64,000 bases of DNA from Caballeronia sp. TF1N1 (GTDB lineage Bacteria > Pseudomonadota > Gammaproteobacteria > Burkholderiales > Burkholderiaceae). This document shows positions 1-10,674 of the stretch, one piece after another. The notes beneath the pieces are model-generated. The model was not told the DNA's origin. It was given only the letters and a program-made list of their open reading frames with translations, and searched no databases. The stretch is taken from assembly GCF_022878925.1 (NCBI RefSeq), contig NZ_CP084626.1:1612001-1676000 (forward strand), written 5' to 3'. The translations under genes and the position numbers were made by a program. How positions within the stretch are numbered: the first letter of the stretch is position 1; each line of letters opens with the position of its first letter.

Positions 1-1186
1 CGTCGTATTCGTCGTCCCAGTCTTCGCCGTCGTCCATTTCATAGACTTGCGGGAAGTCGTCGTCTTCGTCGAGTTCGACTTCGTCGTCGCGCCCGAAGCC
101 GAGTTCCGTGGCGAGCCTGGCGAGATCCTCGGGCACGTCCGCGCGCCAGTGCACTTGCTTGCCCGTTGCCGGATGAACCAGACCGAGCCGCCACGCGTGC
201 AGCGCCTGACGCGCGAAGCCGTCGGGCAGCGGCGTCACCGAACGCCGGCCGCGTATGTGACCGTAGACCGGATCGCCCAGAAGCGGATGGCCGCTCGCCG
301 CGCAGTGCACGCGAATCTGGTGCGTGCGGCCGGTTTCGAGATCGCAATGGATCGCGCTCACGGGCTGCCCGTTCCACTGCGTCCGGTCGATGGTGCGAAA
401 GTGCGTGCGCGCCGGTTTCCCCGATGCGCCTTGAACCACGGCCATGCGCGTCCTGTCGCGCGAATCGCGGCCGATGGGCGCGTCGATGGTGCCGTCGTCC
501 GGCATCCTGCCCCACACGAACGCGACATAGCGGCGCTTCACCGTGCGCGCCTGCAACTGCCGCACGAGGTCGGTCTGGGCTTCGAGCGTGCGCGCGACGA
601 CCATCAGCCCCGAGGTCTCCTTGTCCAGCCGATGTACGATGCCCGCGCGCGGCAGCCCCGCCGCCGCATCGCCATAACGATGTAGGAGACCGTTGAGCAA
701 GGTGCCGCTCCAGTTCCCCGCGGCGGGATGCACGACCATGCCGGCGGGCTTGTTGATGACGACGAGCGTTTCGTCTTCGTACACGATGTGAAGCGGCACC
801 GGCTCGGGCGTGAACGCGAGTTGCTCGGGCAACAGGTCGGGCACGAGCGCGATGGTCGCGCCAAGCGGCACGGGCTGGCGCACCTTGGCGCTGGCGCCAT
901 CGACGAGCACGCGCCCTTCCTCGATCCAGCCTTGCAGACGGCTGCGCGAAAACTCGGGGAAGATCTTGGCCAGCACCTTGTCGAGCCGCTCGCCTGCGAG
1001 TTCGTCCGGCACGCGCGCCTCGCGCGGCGCTTCCTCGTTGCGATGCCGCGCTTCCTTGCCGCGATGCGGCGTGCCGGCATCGGGCGCATGCGCGTCCGAA
1101 TCGGTAGAAGCTGCGTCGTCGGGCTTGGCGCTTCGGCTATAATCTTTGAGTTGGTCTTTGGTACGGCGTGTACTTGAGCGGGTCAT
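1..1186 (-). CDS. rluD: 23S rRNA pseudouridine synthase RluD, C-terminus cut by window edge
   Basis: Makes pseudouridines in helix 69 of 23S rRNA (family role: U1911/1915/1917), acting on the large subunit in the cytoplasm. I translated the frame directly: about 395 codons are open from an ATG at 1186 to the left edge with no stop. An S4 RNA-binding domain (about residues 60-110, [19 protein letters not shown]) is followed by the catalytic motif HRLDKETSG, with the nucleophile Asp near residue 188. A roughly 55-residue polar N-terminal leader precedes S4. The visible C-terminus is strongly acidic ([14 protein letters not shown] and onward). It is divergent from bamD, as is usual in Burkholderia. 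Assignment is firm; the true stop lies outside the window. Confidence 0.95.
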   Translation of the reverse strand, partial: MTRSSTRRTKDQLKDYSRSAKPDDAASTDSDAHAPDAGTPHRGKEARHRNEEAPREARVPDELAGERLDKVLAKIFPEFSRSRLQGWIEEGRVLVDGASAKVRQPVPLGATIALVPDLLPEQLAFTPEPVPLHIVYEDETLVVINKPAGMVVHPAAGNWSGTLLNGLLHRYGDAAAGLPRAGIVHRLDKETSGLMVVARTLEAQTDLVRQLQARTVKRRYVAFVWGRMPDDGTIDAPIGRDSRDRTRMAVVQGASGKPARTHFRTIDRTQWNGQPVSAIHCDLETGRTHQIRVHCAASGHPLLGDPVYGHIRGRRSVTPLPDGFARQALHAWRLGLVHPATGKQVHWRADVPEDLARLATELGFGRDDEVELDEDDDFPQVYEMDDGEDWDDEYD

Positions 1187-1448
1187 TTGAACGGGATATC
1201 GGGTTGTACCCGGTGAGTCAGTCTTCATCTCGGGCTGCAGTTCGGGACATTGCGCAAGACGTTCTTTACAGCGCGCGACACTGCCGGGCAAACTTCAATG
1301 CAGGCAATGCAAGGAAGCCGCGCCAGACCGTTGCGGACCGGGAAACCGGGCGGAATTCGAGGGATTTCCAAACGGAAAATCCCGAGCGAAAACCGCACCG
1401 GACACACAGCTAGACATAGCGAGATTCAGCCAGGAACAGCAAGCACTA

Positions 1449-2282
1449 ATGCGAGCCTTCAACACCATTCATCAATCGATGCAGCAATCGATCAAGTATC
1501 TGGCGCTGGGCGCGAGCGTCGCCATTGTCACGGCCTGCCACGGCTTGCCGGAGAAGACCGACGAAACGGCTACGTGGAACAACAACAAATTATATACGGA
1601 GGCCCAGGACGCGCTTTCAGGCCGCGACTGGGGCAAGTGCTCCAAGTATTTCGAAGCGCTCGAAGGCCGCGATCCGTTCGGTCACTTCGCGCAGCAGGCG
1701 CAGATCAACGTGGCTTACTGCAACTGGAAAGACGGCGAGACCGCATCGGCGGATCAGGCGATCGACCGGTTCATCAAGCTGCACCCGGATCATCCGGACA
1801 TCTCGTATGCCTACTACCTGAAAGGCATGATTCACTTCAACGACGACCTCGGACTCTTCGGCCGCTTCTCCGGCCAGGACATGAGCGAGCGCGACCCGAA
1901 GTCGCTGCGCGAGTCGTATGACGCGTTCAAGGTCGTGGTCGATAAATATCCGCAAAGCAAGTATGCGCCCGACGCCGCGCAACGCATGCGCTATATCGTG
2001 AACGCGCTCGCTTCGCACGAAGTCCACGCGGCGGATTACTACTATCGTCGCGGCGCGTATGTCGCGTCCATCAACCGGGCGCAGCTCGCCATTCGCGAAT
2101 ACAAGAACGCGCCGGCCACCGAAGAAGCGCTGCATCTCATGATGCTCTCATACGAGAAGCTCGATCAGCCGCAACTCGCCGACGACACCAAGCGCGTGCT
2201 TGCCGCCACGTTCCCCGACAGCCCGTATGTCACGGGCAAGCGTCGCGCGAGCGCGGAAAAGGCGTGGTATCAGATCTGGTAA
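1449..2282 (+). CDS. bamD: Outer membrane assembly lipoprotein BamD (ComL)
   Basis: Essential lipoprotein of the BAM complex, which folds beta-barrel proteins into the outer membrane together with BamA. The 277-residue product has a signal peptide ending in lipobox VTAC (lipidated Cys30 from the first Met), followed by TPR-type helices containing family-typical blocks such as YYLKGMIHFND, KYPQSKYAPDA and YYYRRGAYVAS. A second ATG at 1479 would give a shorter, more ordinary signal peptide; I keep 1449 because AGGAAC lies about 13 bases upstream. A strong hairpin terminator follows the stop. It is divergent from rluD across a 262-base leader. BamB of the same complex is encoded at 20204-21349. 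Confidence 0.96.
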   Translation: MRAFNTIHQSMQQSIKYLALGASVAIVTACHGLPEKTDETATWNNNKLYTEAQDALSGRDWGKCSKYFEALEGRDPFGHFAQQAQINVAYCNWKDGETASADQAIDRFIKLHPDHPDISYAYYLKGMIHFNDDLGLFGRFSGQDMSERDPKSLRESYDAFKVVVDKYPQSKYAPDAAQRMRYIVNALASHEVHAADYYYRRGAYVASINRAQLAIREYKNAPATEEALHLMMLSYEKLDQPQLADDTKRVLAATFPDSPYVTGKRRASAEKAWYQIW

Positions 2283-2314
2283 GCAGAACGCGAGATCGTT
2301 CGGCTGGTCAGGCA

Positions 2315-2343
2315 AAAATGGGCGCTTCGGCGCCCATTTTGTT
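2315..2343. terminator. Bidirectional intrinsic terminator after bamD
   Basis: A perfect 11-bp stem (2315-2325 with 2330-2340) closes a TTCG tetraloop. An A-run on one side and a T-run on the other let it serve both bamD and the convergent helicase gene. Confidence 0.9.
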
Positions 2344-2378
2344 TGTCGATCAACCGCTCTCGCACCCTGCTGCAAGTC

Positions 2379-4637
2379 TTATTCGGCAAGCTCCGCCGAC
2401 GCGTCCGCCGCTTCGCTGAAAAACGCCCGCGCGACTTCCAGTTCACGCGTGCGCTTGAACGGCGGCAGGCTTTGCCAGATGCGTCGGCCGTATGGTTTAT
2501 CGACGAGCCGCGTGTCACAGATCATGAGCACGCCGCGATCCGTCTCCGCGCGAATCAGCCGCCCCGCGCCCTGCTTGAGCGTGATGACGGCCTGCGGCAA
2601 CTGATGCACGGCGAACGGGCTCAAGCCTTTCTTCGTGAGCGCGTCGAGGCGCGCGGCAAGCACGGGATCGTCGGGCGGCGCGAACGGTAGTTTGTCGATG
2701 ACCACGAGCGAAAGCGCATCGCCACGCACGTCGACACCTTCCCAGAAGCTCTGGCTGCCGACGAGAATCGCATTGCCATACGCGCGGAAGCGGTCGAGCA
2801 ACTCGGTACGGCTCGCGTCGCCCTGCACGAGCAACGGATTGTCCCAGCCGCGCCGCTCGATCACGTCGCGCAGACGCTGGGAGATGCGATCGACCGCGCG
2901 CAGCGTCGTGCACAGCATGAACACGCCGCCACCCGATGCCTCGATTACCGGCAACGCGGCGTCGAAGACGGCGTCGGTGAACTGCGGCGAGGACGGCTGC
3001 GGCAGATTGCGCGGCACGTACAAAAGGCCCTGCGACGGGTAATCGAAGGGACTCGGCAAGGTCATCGAACGGCGCGCGTTCAAACCCATTTGCGCCGCGT
3101 AATGCGTGAAATCGCCACGCACCGAAAGCGTCGCGGAGGTGAAGATCCAGGCACGCGGCACGCCCGCGCGCTGCTTCGCGAAGATCGGCGCGACCGACAG
3201 CGGCGTCTCGTGCAGTTGCACCGTGTGCGAGAACACTTCGATCCAGCGCACCATCTCGTTGGGCTCGTCGCGCGCGGCTTCGGCGGCGGTATCCGCGTCT
3301 TCGACCACTGCACGTTCGAGCGCGGTCGGCGGCTTGGTCCAGCCCGACAAAAGCCCTTGCAATTCGCGCGCGCGCCGCACCAGCGCCTGCAGCGACTCCG
3401 CGCGCTCGCCGTGTGCGCCGAGCGCGGCCGTGAGTGCATCGAGATGGGTTTGTAGCGTGTCGAGCGCTTCGAAAAGCGGATGTCCATCGGCGAGCTGGCC
3501 GAGCGAGAGGCGAATGGAATCTTCCCGGAATGCGAGCCGCAGGTCGCGCGCCGCGCGTTCGAGCGCCGCGCCGAGCTTGGTCCAGTCGGCGGCGTCGCGA
3601 GCGTGGGACAAACCTTCGGCCACCGCATCGCGGGCGAGTTCGAGCAGTTGCGTGGTCGAAAGCGTCTCGCCGAAAAAGAGCGTCGCCGTCTCGGGCAACT
3701 GATGCGCCTCGTCGAAGATGATGGTGTTCGCCATCGGCAAGAGTTCGGCCATGCCGGTGTCGCGCAGCATTACATCGGCGAAGAACAGGTGATGGTTCAC
3801 CACCACGATGTCCGCCTGTTGCGCTTCGCGGCGCGCCTGCATCACGAAGCAATCCTTGTAATGCGGGCAATCTTGTCCGAGGCAATTGTCGCGCGTGGAC
3901 GTGACCATCGGCCAGACGGGCGAGTTCTCGGGGACACTCGCAAGTTCGGCCTTGTCGCCCGTGCGCGTGATCTTGGCGAAGCGCACGATCTCCTGAAGAT
4001 GCGACGTGTCCTGACGCGTCGGCAGCCGCCCGTTGTCGGCGGTGCGTTCGAGATAGTAGTGGCAAAGATAGTTGGCGCGGCCCTTCAGCATCGCGACGGT
4101 GACCGGCACGGCGAGCGCGTCGCGCACGGTCGGGATATCGCGCTGAAAGAGCTGATCCTGCAAGTGTTTGGTCCCGGTCGAAACGATGACCTTGCCGCCC
4201 CACAACATGGCCGGAACGAGATAAGCGTAGGTCTTGCCCGTGCCCGTTCCCGCCTCGACGATCAGCGTGTTCTCGCCGCCGTCGACGGCGCTCGTCGCAG
4301 TGGCGATACCCACGTCGTCGGCGGATGCCTCGTCTATCGCATGCGGCTTGTCCGATGGCCCGAGCTTGCGCGCCGGGCGGCGCTGCAATTCGAACATCGC
4401 GGGTTCGGGCATGGCGCGGCCGGACGCTTCCATCGCGGCGGCGACGGAGCGCGCCATGTCGATCTGCGACGCGCGCGGCCGATAGCCGTCGATCGCGCGC
4501 GCGAGAAGGCCTTCGGCGGAGAAGATGGCGTCGAGTTCCGTGCGGCGCTTGTCCGTGAGTTCGAGCGCAGCGCTTGCGCTGTCGCGGGGTTGTGCGGGTA
4601 AGTTCAAGGCGGGGCTAGATCCTGCGGTTGCGGTCAC
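2379..4637 (-). CDS. DinG/YoaA-family ATP-dependent DNA helicase (XPD-like, Fe-S)
   Basis: Superfamily 2 5'-3' helicase related to DinG/YoaA, with expected roles in resolving R-loops or damaged forks. Of 752 residues, RASQIDM (55-61) is the Q-like motif, EAGTGTGKT (128-136) is Walker A and FDEAHQLPE is the DEAH box. Cysteines in YLCHYY, DNCLGQDC and KDC fit the four-Cys Fe-S cluster. Late motifs include GSQSFWEGVDVRGD and QGAGRLIR. The start codon is GTG, with no in-frame ATG nearby. About 45 extra polar residues (72-122) separate the Q motif from Walker A, which are close together in most relatives. The DUF465 gene lies 53 bases upstream on the same strand. Whether to call it dinG or yoaA is not decided by sequence alone. 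Confidence 0.93.
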   Translation of the reverse strand: MTATAGSSPALNLPAQPRDSASAALELTDKRRTELDAIFSAEGLLARAIDGYRPRASQIDMARSVAAAMEASGRAMPEPAMFELQRRPARKLGPSDKPHAIDEASADDVGIATATSAVDGGENTLIVEAGTGTGKTYAYLVPAMLWGGKVIVSTGTKHLQDQLFQRDIPTVRDALAVPVTVAMLKGRANYLCHYYLERTADNGRLPTRQDTSHLQEIVRFAKITRTGDKAELASVPENSPVWPMVTSTRDNCLGQDCPHYKDCFVMQARREAQQADIVVVNHHLFFADVMLRDTGMAELLPMANTIIFDEAHQLPETATLFFGETLSTTQLLELARDAVAEGLSHARDAADWTKLGAALERAARDLRLAFREDSIRLSLGQLADGHPLFEALDTLQTHLDALTAALGAHGERAESLQALVRRARELQGLLSGWTKPPTALERAVVEDADTAAEAARDEPNEMVRWIEVFSHTVQLHETPLSVAPIFAKQRAGVPRAWIFTSATLSVRGDFTHYAAQMGLNARRSMTLPSPFDYPSQGLLYVPRNLPQPSSPQFTDAVFDAALPVIEASGGGVFMLCTTLRAVDRISQRLRDVIERRGWDNPLLVQGDASRTELLDRFRAYGNAILVGSQSFWEGVDVRGDALSLVVIDKLPFAPPDDPVLAARLDALTKKGLSPFAVHQLPQAVITLKQGAGRLIRAETDRGVLMICDTRLVDKPYGRRIWQSLPPFKRTRELEVARAFFSEAADASAELAE

Positions 4638-4690
4638 GGCGCATGGCGGCGCTTTGCTGCCTCAAGCGCCTCGACCCGCGTCGATGCGCT

Positions 4691-4912
4691 TCAATGCGCG
4701 TCGCCGTCGAGCTGCAGTTGCAGCAGAAGTATGGTGTCTTTCACCTTGAGCTTGCGCTTTTTCAAGCGCCTGAGCTCGAGGTCGTCGATACCGCCCATCT
4801 TGTCGATGAGCGTGGACAAGCCGTGATGCTCTTCCTGCAATTGCGTGATGCGATCGCGGAGCACGGTGGCATCCACGGCGGGTTGTCGGGGTGCGTTCAA
4901 GCGCTGCTGCAT
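4691..4912 (-). CDS. DUF465 (YdcH-family) small protein
   Basis: A 73-residue charged helical protein whose block HHGLSTLIDKMGGIDDLELRRLKKRKLKVKD is split here as HGLSTLIDKM, then DLELRRLKKRKLKVKD, typical of the YdcH/DUF465 family. Members are short helical hairpins of unknown function. There is no signal peptide or membrane segment. It sits 53 bases upstream of the helicase gene and 44 bases downstream of the Q-rich exported protein, all on the same strand, so cotranscription is likely. Family membership is confident; function is unknown. Confidence 0.88.
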   Translation of the reverse strand: MQQRLNAPRQPAVDATVLRDRITQLQEEHHGLSTLIDKMGGIDDLELRRLKKRKLKVKDTILLLQLQLDGDAH

Positions 4913-4956
4913 GCTCGCCTCCTTTCATCCTCATCGCCCGGGCGGTGCCTTGGGCG

Positions 4957-5817
4957 TCACTTACCTGGTTGCTGCTGTTGTTGCTGTTGCTGCTGTTGCG
5001 CCTGCTGGGCTTGCTGTGCCTTTTCCTGCTGCTTGCGCGCGGCTTCTTTCTGACGCGCCTCGACTTCCGCGCGATGCTGCGCGGCATCGCGTTGTTTCTG
5101 TTCGTAACGGTCCGCCTTCTGCTCGCGGTCCTGCGCGTCCTGCACGCCGCGTGCGCGCGCTTCCTCGAGTTGCCGCTGATAGTCCGCCTGCTTGCGGTCG
5201 TACGCGGCCTGATTGGCCGCGCGCTGCGGCGCCTCGGCCTGACGTTGCGCGGCGGACAGCGCGTTCTGACGCTGCTTTTCCTCGTAGGACTGCTGGCTCG
5301 ACTTTTCGCTGGCGGCGCGTTGCGGCGCTTCCGCATCGTATTGTGCCTGCTTGAGCGCGGTCTGTTCGTCGCGCTGCTTCGTGCGCTCGGCGCGTTGTTC
5401 GTCGTCGAGAGCGAGCTGCTGCTGGCGAATCTGCTTGCGCTCTTCACGCATGGCCGTGCGCGCGTTGTCGAGACAGTGGTTCACGAAGAACTTGCCGTAG
5501 CAGTCGTGTTCCTTGACGCCGTATGCGTAGTCGTTCTGCGCGGTGCGTTTGTCGAGCGCCTTTTGCCGGCGCGCGTTGTCGGCCTTGAGCGCGTCTTCGG
5601 CGCTCGGTTCGGCACTGACCATGGCGGATGAGGCATCGCCGAGCGGCGTGGCGCGCACCGACGTGGTGGGGTCGATGCCCTTGGGCGTCTGCGCAATGGC
5701 ATTCGGCGCGAGAACGAGCGTGCACAGAAACGCGCACGCGGCGCAGATGGACGCGAGCGGGGAAAGGCGAAGTTTGGGCAAATGAATGGACGGCAACGTG
5801 ATAAAGACCCGATGCAT
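4957..5817 (-). CDS. Exported glutamine-rich coiled-coil protein, unknown function
   Basis: Not recognised as a named family. The 286-residue product (ATG at 5817; an upstream TTG at 5841 is less likely) begins with a long Sec signal ending in NAIA-Q at about residue 42. The mature part has a pair of cysteines in [11 protein letters not shown], possibly a disulfide. A long Q/E/R/A-rich coiled coil of repeated units such as [15 protein letters not shown] blocks follows. The C-terminus ends in a tract of ten consecutive glutamines encoded by mixed CAG/CAA codons, then PGK. Composition suggests a periplasmic or envelope filamentous protein. It is upstream of the DUF465 gene on the same strand. 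The exported status is well supported; any role is open. Confidence 0.75.
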   Translation of the reverse strand: MHRVFITLPSIHLPKLRLSPLASICAACAFLCTLVLAPNAIAQTPKGIDPTTSVRATPLGDASSAMVSAEPSAEDALKADNARRQKALDKRTAQNDYAYGVKEHDCYGKFFVNHCLDNARTAMREERKQIRQQQLALDDEQRAERTKQRDEQTALKQAQYDAEAPQRAASEKSSQQSYEEKQRQNALSAAQRQAEAPQRAANQAAYDRKQADYQRQLEEARARGVQDAQDREQKADRYEQKQRDAAQHRAEVEARQKEAARKQQEKAQQAQQAQQQQQQQQQQPGK

Positions 5818-6082
5818 TAAGCGATGCAACGACAGACGCAATGCAGCCTGCGCGATGCCGAAATTCTATCACCGTGAACCGGAGCCCTTCTCCATTTATG
5901 GCAAAATCCCCCGCTCAAGCAACCCGGCCGCAACCGGCAGCACGCCCGCTTTGCGAGGCGCAAGAAGTAGTCAGCGCGCACCAAGCGGGACACAGGGCGT
6001 AAAGCGCGCAACGCGTCGCACGAGATGCGCGCCCTGCGTCTTGCCATTGCACAAGGCCAGCAGAGAGCAGACAGCGCAGACC

Positions 6083-8431
6083 ATGACGCAAACCGTAGCA
6101 CTCAAGATCGTACAGCGCATTGCCACCGAGCTTACCGTGCAGCCGCGCCAGGTGGCCGCCGCCGTGCAGCTTCTGGATGAAGGCTCGACTGTCCCGTTCA
6201 TCGCCCGGTATCGCAAGGAAGTGACCGGCAATCTCGACGACACGCAACTGCGCACGCTCGAAGAACGCCTCCTGTATTTGCGCGAACTCGAAGACCGGCG
6301 CGCCACGATTCTTTCTAGCATCGACGAGCAAGGCAAGCTCACCGACGAACTGCGTACATCGATCGAAGGCGCGGACAGCAAGCAGGTGCTGGAAGACCTG
6401 TATCTGCCGTATAAGCCGAAGCGCCGCACGCGCGCGCAGATTGCTCGCGAAGCCGGCCTGGAACCGCTTGCACAGGCGCTCCTCGCCGACCCGACGCTCG
6501 ATCCGCAGAGCGAAGCCGCGAAGTTCGTCGATACCGAAAAAGGCGTCGCCGATACCAAGGCCGCGCTCGACGGCGCACGCGATATCCTGTCCGAGCAGTT
6601 CGGCGAAACGGCCGAGATTCTCGGTAAGCTGCGCGAGCACCTGTTCAACCAGGGGCTTGTCATGTCGACCGTGGTCGAGGGCAAGCAAGGCGAGGAAGGC
6701 GAAAAATTCCGCGACTACTACGACTACAGCGAAACCATCCGCACGGTGCCATCGCATCGCGCGCTCGCGCTGTTCCGTGGCCGTAACGCGGGCGTCCTGA
6801 GCGTGAAACTCGGGCTCGGCGAGGAACTCGACGCACAAACGCCGCATCCGGGCGAAGTGATGATCGCGCAGCACGTGGGCATCGCCAATCGCGGCCGCGC
6901 GGGCGACAAATGGCTCGCCGACGTGTGCCGCTGGTGCTGGCGCGTCAAGGTGCAGCCGCATATCGAAAACGAACTGCTCACCAAGTTGCGCGAGGAAGCC
7001 GAGCACGAAGCCATTCGCGTGTTCGCGCGCAATCTGAAGGACTTGCTGCTCGCCGCGCCCGCCGGCCCGAAAGCCGTGATTGGCCTCGATCCGGGTCTGC
7101 GCACCGGCGTGAAAGTCGCCGTCGTCGATCGCACGGGCAAGGTGCTGGCCACCGACACCATCTATCCGCACGAGCCGCGCCGCGATTGGGACGGTTCGCT
7201 CGCGAAGCTCGCGCGCATTGCCAAGGCGACGCAGGCAGAGCTCATTTCCATCGGCAATGGCACGGCATCGCGCGAAACCGACAAGCTCGCGAGCGAGCTC
7301 ATCGCGAAGCATCCCGAACTCAAGCTGCAGAAGATCGTCGTGTCCGAAGCGGGCGCGTCGGTGTATTCGGCTTCCGAACTCGCGGCGAAGGAATTTCCGG
7401 ACCTCGATGTTTCACTGCGCGGCGCGGTTTCCATCGCGCGCCGTCTGCAGGACCCGCTCGCGGAACTCGTCAAGATCGACCCGAAAGCGATCGGCGTCGG
7501 CCAGTACCAGCACGACGTGAATCAGCGCGAACTCGCACGCTCGCTCGATGCGGTCGTCGAAGATTGCGTGAACGCCGTCGGCGTCGATGCCAACACGGCT
7601 TCGGTCGCGCTGCTTGCGCGCGTATCCGGTTTGAACGCGACGCTTGCACGCAATATCGTCGATTATCGCGATGCCAACGGGCCGTTTGCGTCGCGCGAGA
7701 ACTTGAAGAAGGTGCCGCGTCTCGGCGACAAGACGTTCGAGCAAGCCGCGGGTTTTCTGCGCATCAACAACGGCGAGAATCCGCTGGATCGCTCGTCGGT
7801 GCACCCGGAAGCGTATCCGGTCGTCGAGCGCATTCTCGCGAAAATAAAAAAGCATGTCGGCGATGTGCTCGGCAAGCGTGAAGCGCTCACCGGCCTCTCG
7901 CCCACCGAATTCGTCGATGACCGCTTCGGTCTGCCGACCGTGCGCGACATCCTCGCCGAATTGGAAAAGCCGGGCCGCGATCCGCGTCCGGAGTTCAAGA
8001 CGGCGACGTTCCGCGAAGGCATCGAGAAGATCGCGGATCTCGAACCCGGCATGGTGCTCGAAGGCGTGGTGACGAACGTCGCGGCGTTCGGCGCGTTTGT
8101 CGATATCGGCGTGCATCAGGACGGACTCGTGCACGTTTCCGCGCTGTCGACGAAGTTCATCAAGGACCCGCATGAAGTCGTGAAGGCAGGCCAGGTCGTC
8201 AAGGTGAAGGTGCTCGAAACGGATGTGAAGCGGCAGCGCATCTCGCTGACCATGCGTCTCGACGATGACTTCGCGCCGGCAGCGGCAGGCAGCGGCGCGC
8301 CTTCGCAACCGCGTGCAGGCCAGCAGGACCGGCGCGCGGGCGGCGGGCGCGATGCGCGTTCGAACAATCAGCGCCGCGAGCCGGAACCGGGTGGCGCAAT
8401 GGCCGCTGCTTTCGCCAAGCTCAAACGCTGA
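6083..8431 (+). CDS. tex: Tex family S1 RNA-binding transcription accessory protein
   Basis: Cytoplasmic nucleic-acid-binding protein linked to transcription and RNA metabolism, related to eukaryotic Spt6. The chosen ATG at 6083 ([13 protein letters not shown]) gives 782 residues, the family length; the same frame is open 99 codons further upstream but that part has no family resemblance. Order: N-terminal Tex helical region with [16 protein letters not shown]; YqgF/RNase H-like fold starting at [19 protein letters not shown]; helix-hairpin-helix segments ([17 protein letters not shown]); C-terminal S1 domain ([20 protein letters not shown] ... [19 protein letters not shown]). A short Gly/Arg-rich tail follows. 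It is convergent with kup across a shared terminator. Confidence 0.96.
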   Translation: MTQTVALKIVQRIATELTVQPRQVAAAVQLLDEGSTVPFIARYRKEVTGNLDDTQLRTLEERLLYLRELEDRRATILSSIDEQGKLTDELRTSIEGADSKQVLEDLYLPYKPKRRTRAQIAREAGLEPLAQALLADPTLDPQSEAAKFVDTEKGVADTKAALDGARDILSEQFGETAEILGKLREHLFNQGLVMSTVVEGKQGEEGEKFRDYYDYSETIRTVPSHRALALFRGRNAGVLSVKLGLGEELDAQTPHPGEVMIAQHVGIANRGRAGDKWLADVCRWCWRVKVQPHIENELLTKLREEAEHEAIRVFARNLKDLLLAAPAGPKAVIGLDPGLRTGVKVAVVDRTGKVLATDTIYPHEPRRDWDGSLAKLARIAKATQAELISIGNGTASRETDKLASELIAKHPELKLQKIVVSEAGASVYSASELAAKEFPDLDVSLRGAVSIARRLQDPLAELVKIDPKAIGVGQYQHDVNQRELARSLDAVVEDCVNAVGVDANTASVALLARVSGLNATLARNIVDYRDANGPFASRENLKKVPRLGDKTFEQAAGFLRINNGENPLDRSSVHPEAYPVVERILAKIKKHVGDVLGKREALTGLSPTEFVDDRFGLPTVRDILAELEKPGRDPRPEFKTATFREGIEKIADLEPGMVLEGVVTNVAAFGAFVDIGVHQDGLVHVSALSTKFIKDPHEVVKAGQVVKVKVLETDVKRQRISLTMRLDDDFAPAAAGSGAPSQPRAGQQDRRAGGGRDARSNNQRREPEPGGAMAAAFAKLKR

Positions 8432-8450
8432 CAGCCGGCACGCTTCAAAC

Positions 8451-8483
8451 AAAAACCCACGCTTTGCGGCGTGGGTTTTTTGT
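8451..8483. terminator. Bidirectional intrinsic terminator between tex and kup
   Basis: A 12-bp perfect stem (8451-8462 with 8469-8480) has a 6-base loop, flanked by A5 and T6 runs, so it can stop transcription from either convergent gene. Confidence 0.92.
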
Positions 8484-8502
8484 TTCCGGGAGCAAGCGCT
8501 CG

Positions 8503-10395
8503 TCAGATTTCGATCTTCGTGCCCAGCTCCACGACGCGATTGGCCGGAATGCTGAAGAAGTCCGTCGGCTTCGCGGCGTTCTGATGCATCCACGCGAACA
8601 CGCGCTCGCGCCACACCGACATGCCCGGCAACTCGGTCGGCACCACGGTTTCACGCGCCATGAAGAACGACGTGTCCATGAGTTCGAACGTCATTGCGTG
8701 CGTGCGCGTGATCTGTTCGAGCACGGCTTTCACGTCCGGCGTTTCATTGAAGCCATACGCGGCCTTCACGAGAAAGAGCCCGCCGCCAACGTCCTTCACT
8801 TCCATGCGATGCGCGCCATCCACGTACGGAATATCGCGCGTGATGAAGTTCAGGAAAATGGTGCGCTCGTGCAGCACCTTGTTGTGCTTCAGGTTGTGCA
8901 GAAGACTCACGGGCACGAGCGAATCGCTGCCTGTCAGGTAGATCGCCGTACCCGACACGCGATGCGGCGGATGCGCGAGCAGCCCTTGCAGGAACGGCAT
9001 GAGCGGAATACCGTCGGCGGCCGTGCGATCCTTCACGATCATGCGGCCTTTGTACCAGGTCATCAGCAGGAAGAAGAGTATTCCGCCGATGCACAGCGGC
9101 AGCCAGCCGCCCTGTCCGATCTTCAACAGACTCGCGCCGAAGAAGCCGATGTCGATCGTGAGCAGCACCGCGATCAACGCGCCGACGAGCCAGCGGTTCC
9201 AGCCCCAGAGATTGACCATCACCACCGAGAGCAGGATGGTCGTGACGAGCATGGTCGCGGTCACGGCCAGTCCATAAGCCGCCGCCAGATTCTCCGAACT
9301 CTTGAAGCCCACCACGATGCACAGAATGATGAAGAGCAGCATCCAGTTGACGAGCGGAATATAGATCTGCCCGATCGCCAGTTCCGACGTATGCAGGATC
9401 TTCATGCGCGGCACGTAACCGAGCTGAATAGCCTGACTCGTCAGCGAATACGCGCCCGAAATCACTGCCTGCGATGCAATCACCGTGGCGACGGTGGAAA
9501 GGATCACGAGCGGGAGCAAGGCCCAGTCTGGCGCCAGCAAGAAGAACGGACTCTCGATGGCCGACGGCGTATGCATGAGCAACGCGCCCTGCCCGAAGTA
9601 ATTCAGCAGAAGCGACGGCATGACGAGCGCGTACCAGCCGCAGCGAATGGGCTTCGCGCCGAAGTGGCCCATATCGGCATAGAGCGCTTCCGCGCCGGTC
9701 AGCACCAGCACGACGGAGCCGAGCACGATATACGCCTGCAACACGTGCGAGGCCATGAAGGAGATTGCATAGTACGGGTTGAGTGCGACCAGCACGCCCG
9801 GTGCGAGCACGATGTGATAAGCGCCCAGCACGGCGAGCGTGATGAACCACACCAGCATGATCGGGCCGAACAGCTTGCCGACCACTGCCGTGCCATGGCG
9901 CTGAATCCAGAACAGCAGGACCAGGATGACCATGGTGATCGGCAGCACGTAAGGCGACAGCTTCGGTGCGGCGAGTTCCAGCCCTTCCACCGCCGAGATG
10001 ACCGACATGGCGGGCGTGATGACCGCATCGCCATAGAACATGCAGGCGCCGAAGATGCCTAGCATCAGCAGCACGCCCGACATGCGGCCCGGCTCCTTCA
10101 CGCTGCGCAGCGCGAGCGTCATCATGGCGAACACGCCGCCTTCGCCGTTATTGTCGGCGCGCATGACGAAGAGCACGTACTTGACCGCGACCACCATGAC
10201 GATGGCCCAGAAGAGCAAGGAGATGACGCCGAGAATGGACGCCTCGGAAAGCGCGATGCCGTGCGACGGGCTGAAGGCTTCCTTCAGGGAATAGAGCGGA
10301 CTCGTACCGATGTCGCCAAAGACGACGCCAATGGCGGCGAGCGCAAGAGATGGCAAAGGCTGTTTATGCTCTTGCGCGTGAGTCATGTTAGTCAT
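8503..10395 (-). CDS. kup: Low-affinity potassium transporter Kup (Trk-D)
   Basis: Inner-membrane K+ uptake protein of the KUP/HAK/KT family, driven by proton symport. The 630-residue product opens with the family signature [22 protein letters not shown]. About twelve hydrophobic segments follow, including [11 protein letters not shown] after TM2 and [20 protein letters not shown], and then a hydrophilic cytoplasmic C-terminal domain of about 180 residues. The first ATG (10395) and a second three codons later are both usable. It is convergent with tex. I saw no recognisable c-di-AMP riboswitch upstream. Confidence 0.97.
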   Translation of the reverse strand: MTNMTHAQEHKQPLPSLALAAIGVVFGDIGTSPLYSLKEAFSPSHGIALSEASILGVISLLFWAIVMVVAVKYVLFVMRADNNGEGGVFAMMTLALRSVKEPGRMSGVLLMLGIFGACMFYGDAVITPAMSVISAVEGLELAAPKLSPYVLPITMVILVLLFWIQRHGTAVVGKLFGPIMLVWFITLAVLGAYHIVLAPGVLVALNPYYAISFMASHVLQAYIVLGSVVLVLTGAEALYADMGHFGAKPIRCGWYALVMPSLLLNYFGQGALLMHTPSAIESPFFLLAPDWALLPLVILSTVATVIASQAVISGAYSLTSQAIQLGYVPRMKILHTSELAIGQIYIPLVNWMLLFIILCIVVGFKSSENLAAAYGLAVTATMLVTTILLSVVMVNLWGWNRWLVGALIAVLLTIDIGFFGASLLKIGQGGWLPLCIGGILFFLLMTWYKGRMIVKDRTAADGIPLMPFLQGLLAHPPHRVSGTAIYLTGSDSLVPVSLLHNLKHNKVLHERTIFLNFITRDIPYVDGAHRMEVKDVGGGLFLVKAAYGFNETPDVKAVLEQITRTHAMTFELMDTSFFMARETVVPTELPGMSVWRERVFAWMHQNAAKPTDFFSIPANRVVELGTKIEI

Positions 10396-10587
10396 AAAAG
10401 CGAGATGTCCGTCCAGGGCGGAAAGAAACGAACGCCATTCTATCTAACGTCGCGTGCAAAAACGCTGCCTCTCGTATTGCCCGATTGCCCGGCAACACGC
10501 GTGTGTGAGTTTAGCATCGCGTTTCGTGCGCGTCGGCTGAACGATTCAGGGCGCTTGGCTGCATCTGTGAAATTAGGTGACCCAAAG

Positions 10588-10630
10588 CAAAAACGCCGTT
10601 GCGCCCGGCATGAAGCGGTACGAACGGCGT
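10588..10630 (-). terminator. Probable intrinsic terminator of the purA-phosphoribosyltransferase unit
   Basis: Read on the minus strand, ACGCCGTT pairs with AACGGCGT across a 22-base loop and is followed by five Ts. A second small hairpin (TGCCCG/CGGGCA, 10633-10648) lies just before it. The long loop makes it weaker than the other terminators here. Confidence 0.6.
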
Positions 10631-10674
10631 CTTGCCCGTTATCGGGCAGCAAGAACGAGGCGACGAAGTGGTGC

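Noticed and set aside
8464..10062. A 532-codon plus-strand frame opposite kup
   Set aside because: Antisense shadow: His/Gln/Arg-rich translation without recognisable folds, while kup is unambiguous.
10396..10674. Possible riboswitch upstream of kup
   Set aside because: The region has no c-di-AMP (ydaO-type) core; it contains the phosphoribosyltransferase terminator and a short leader only.
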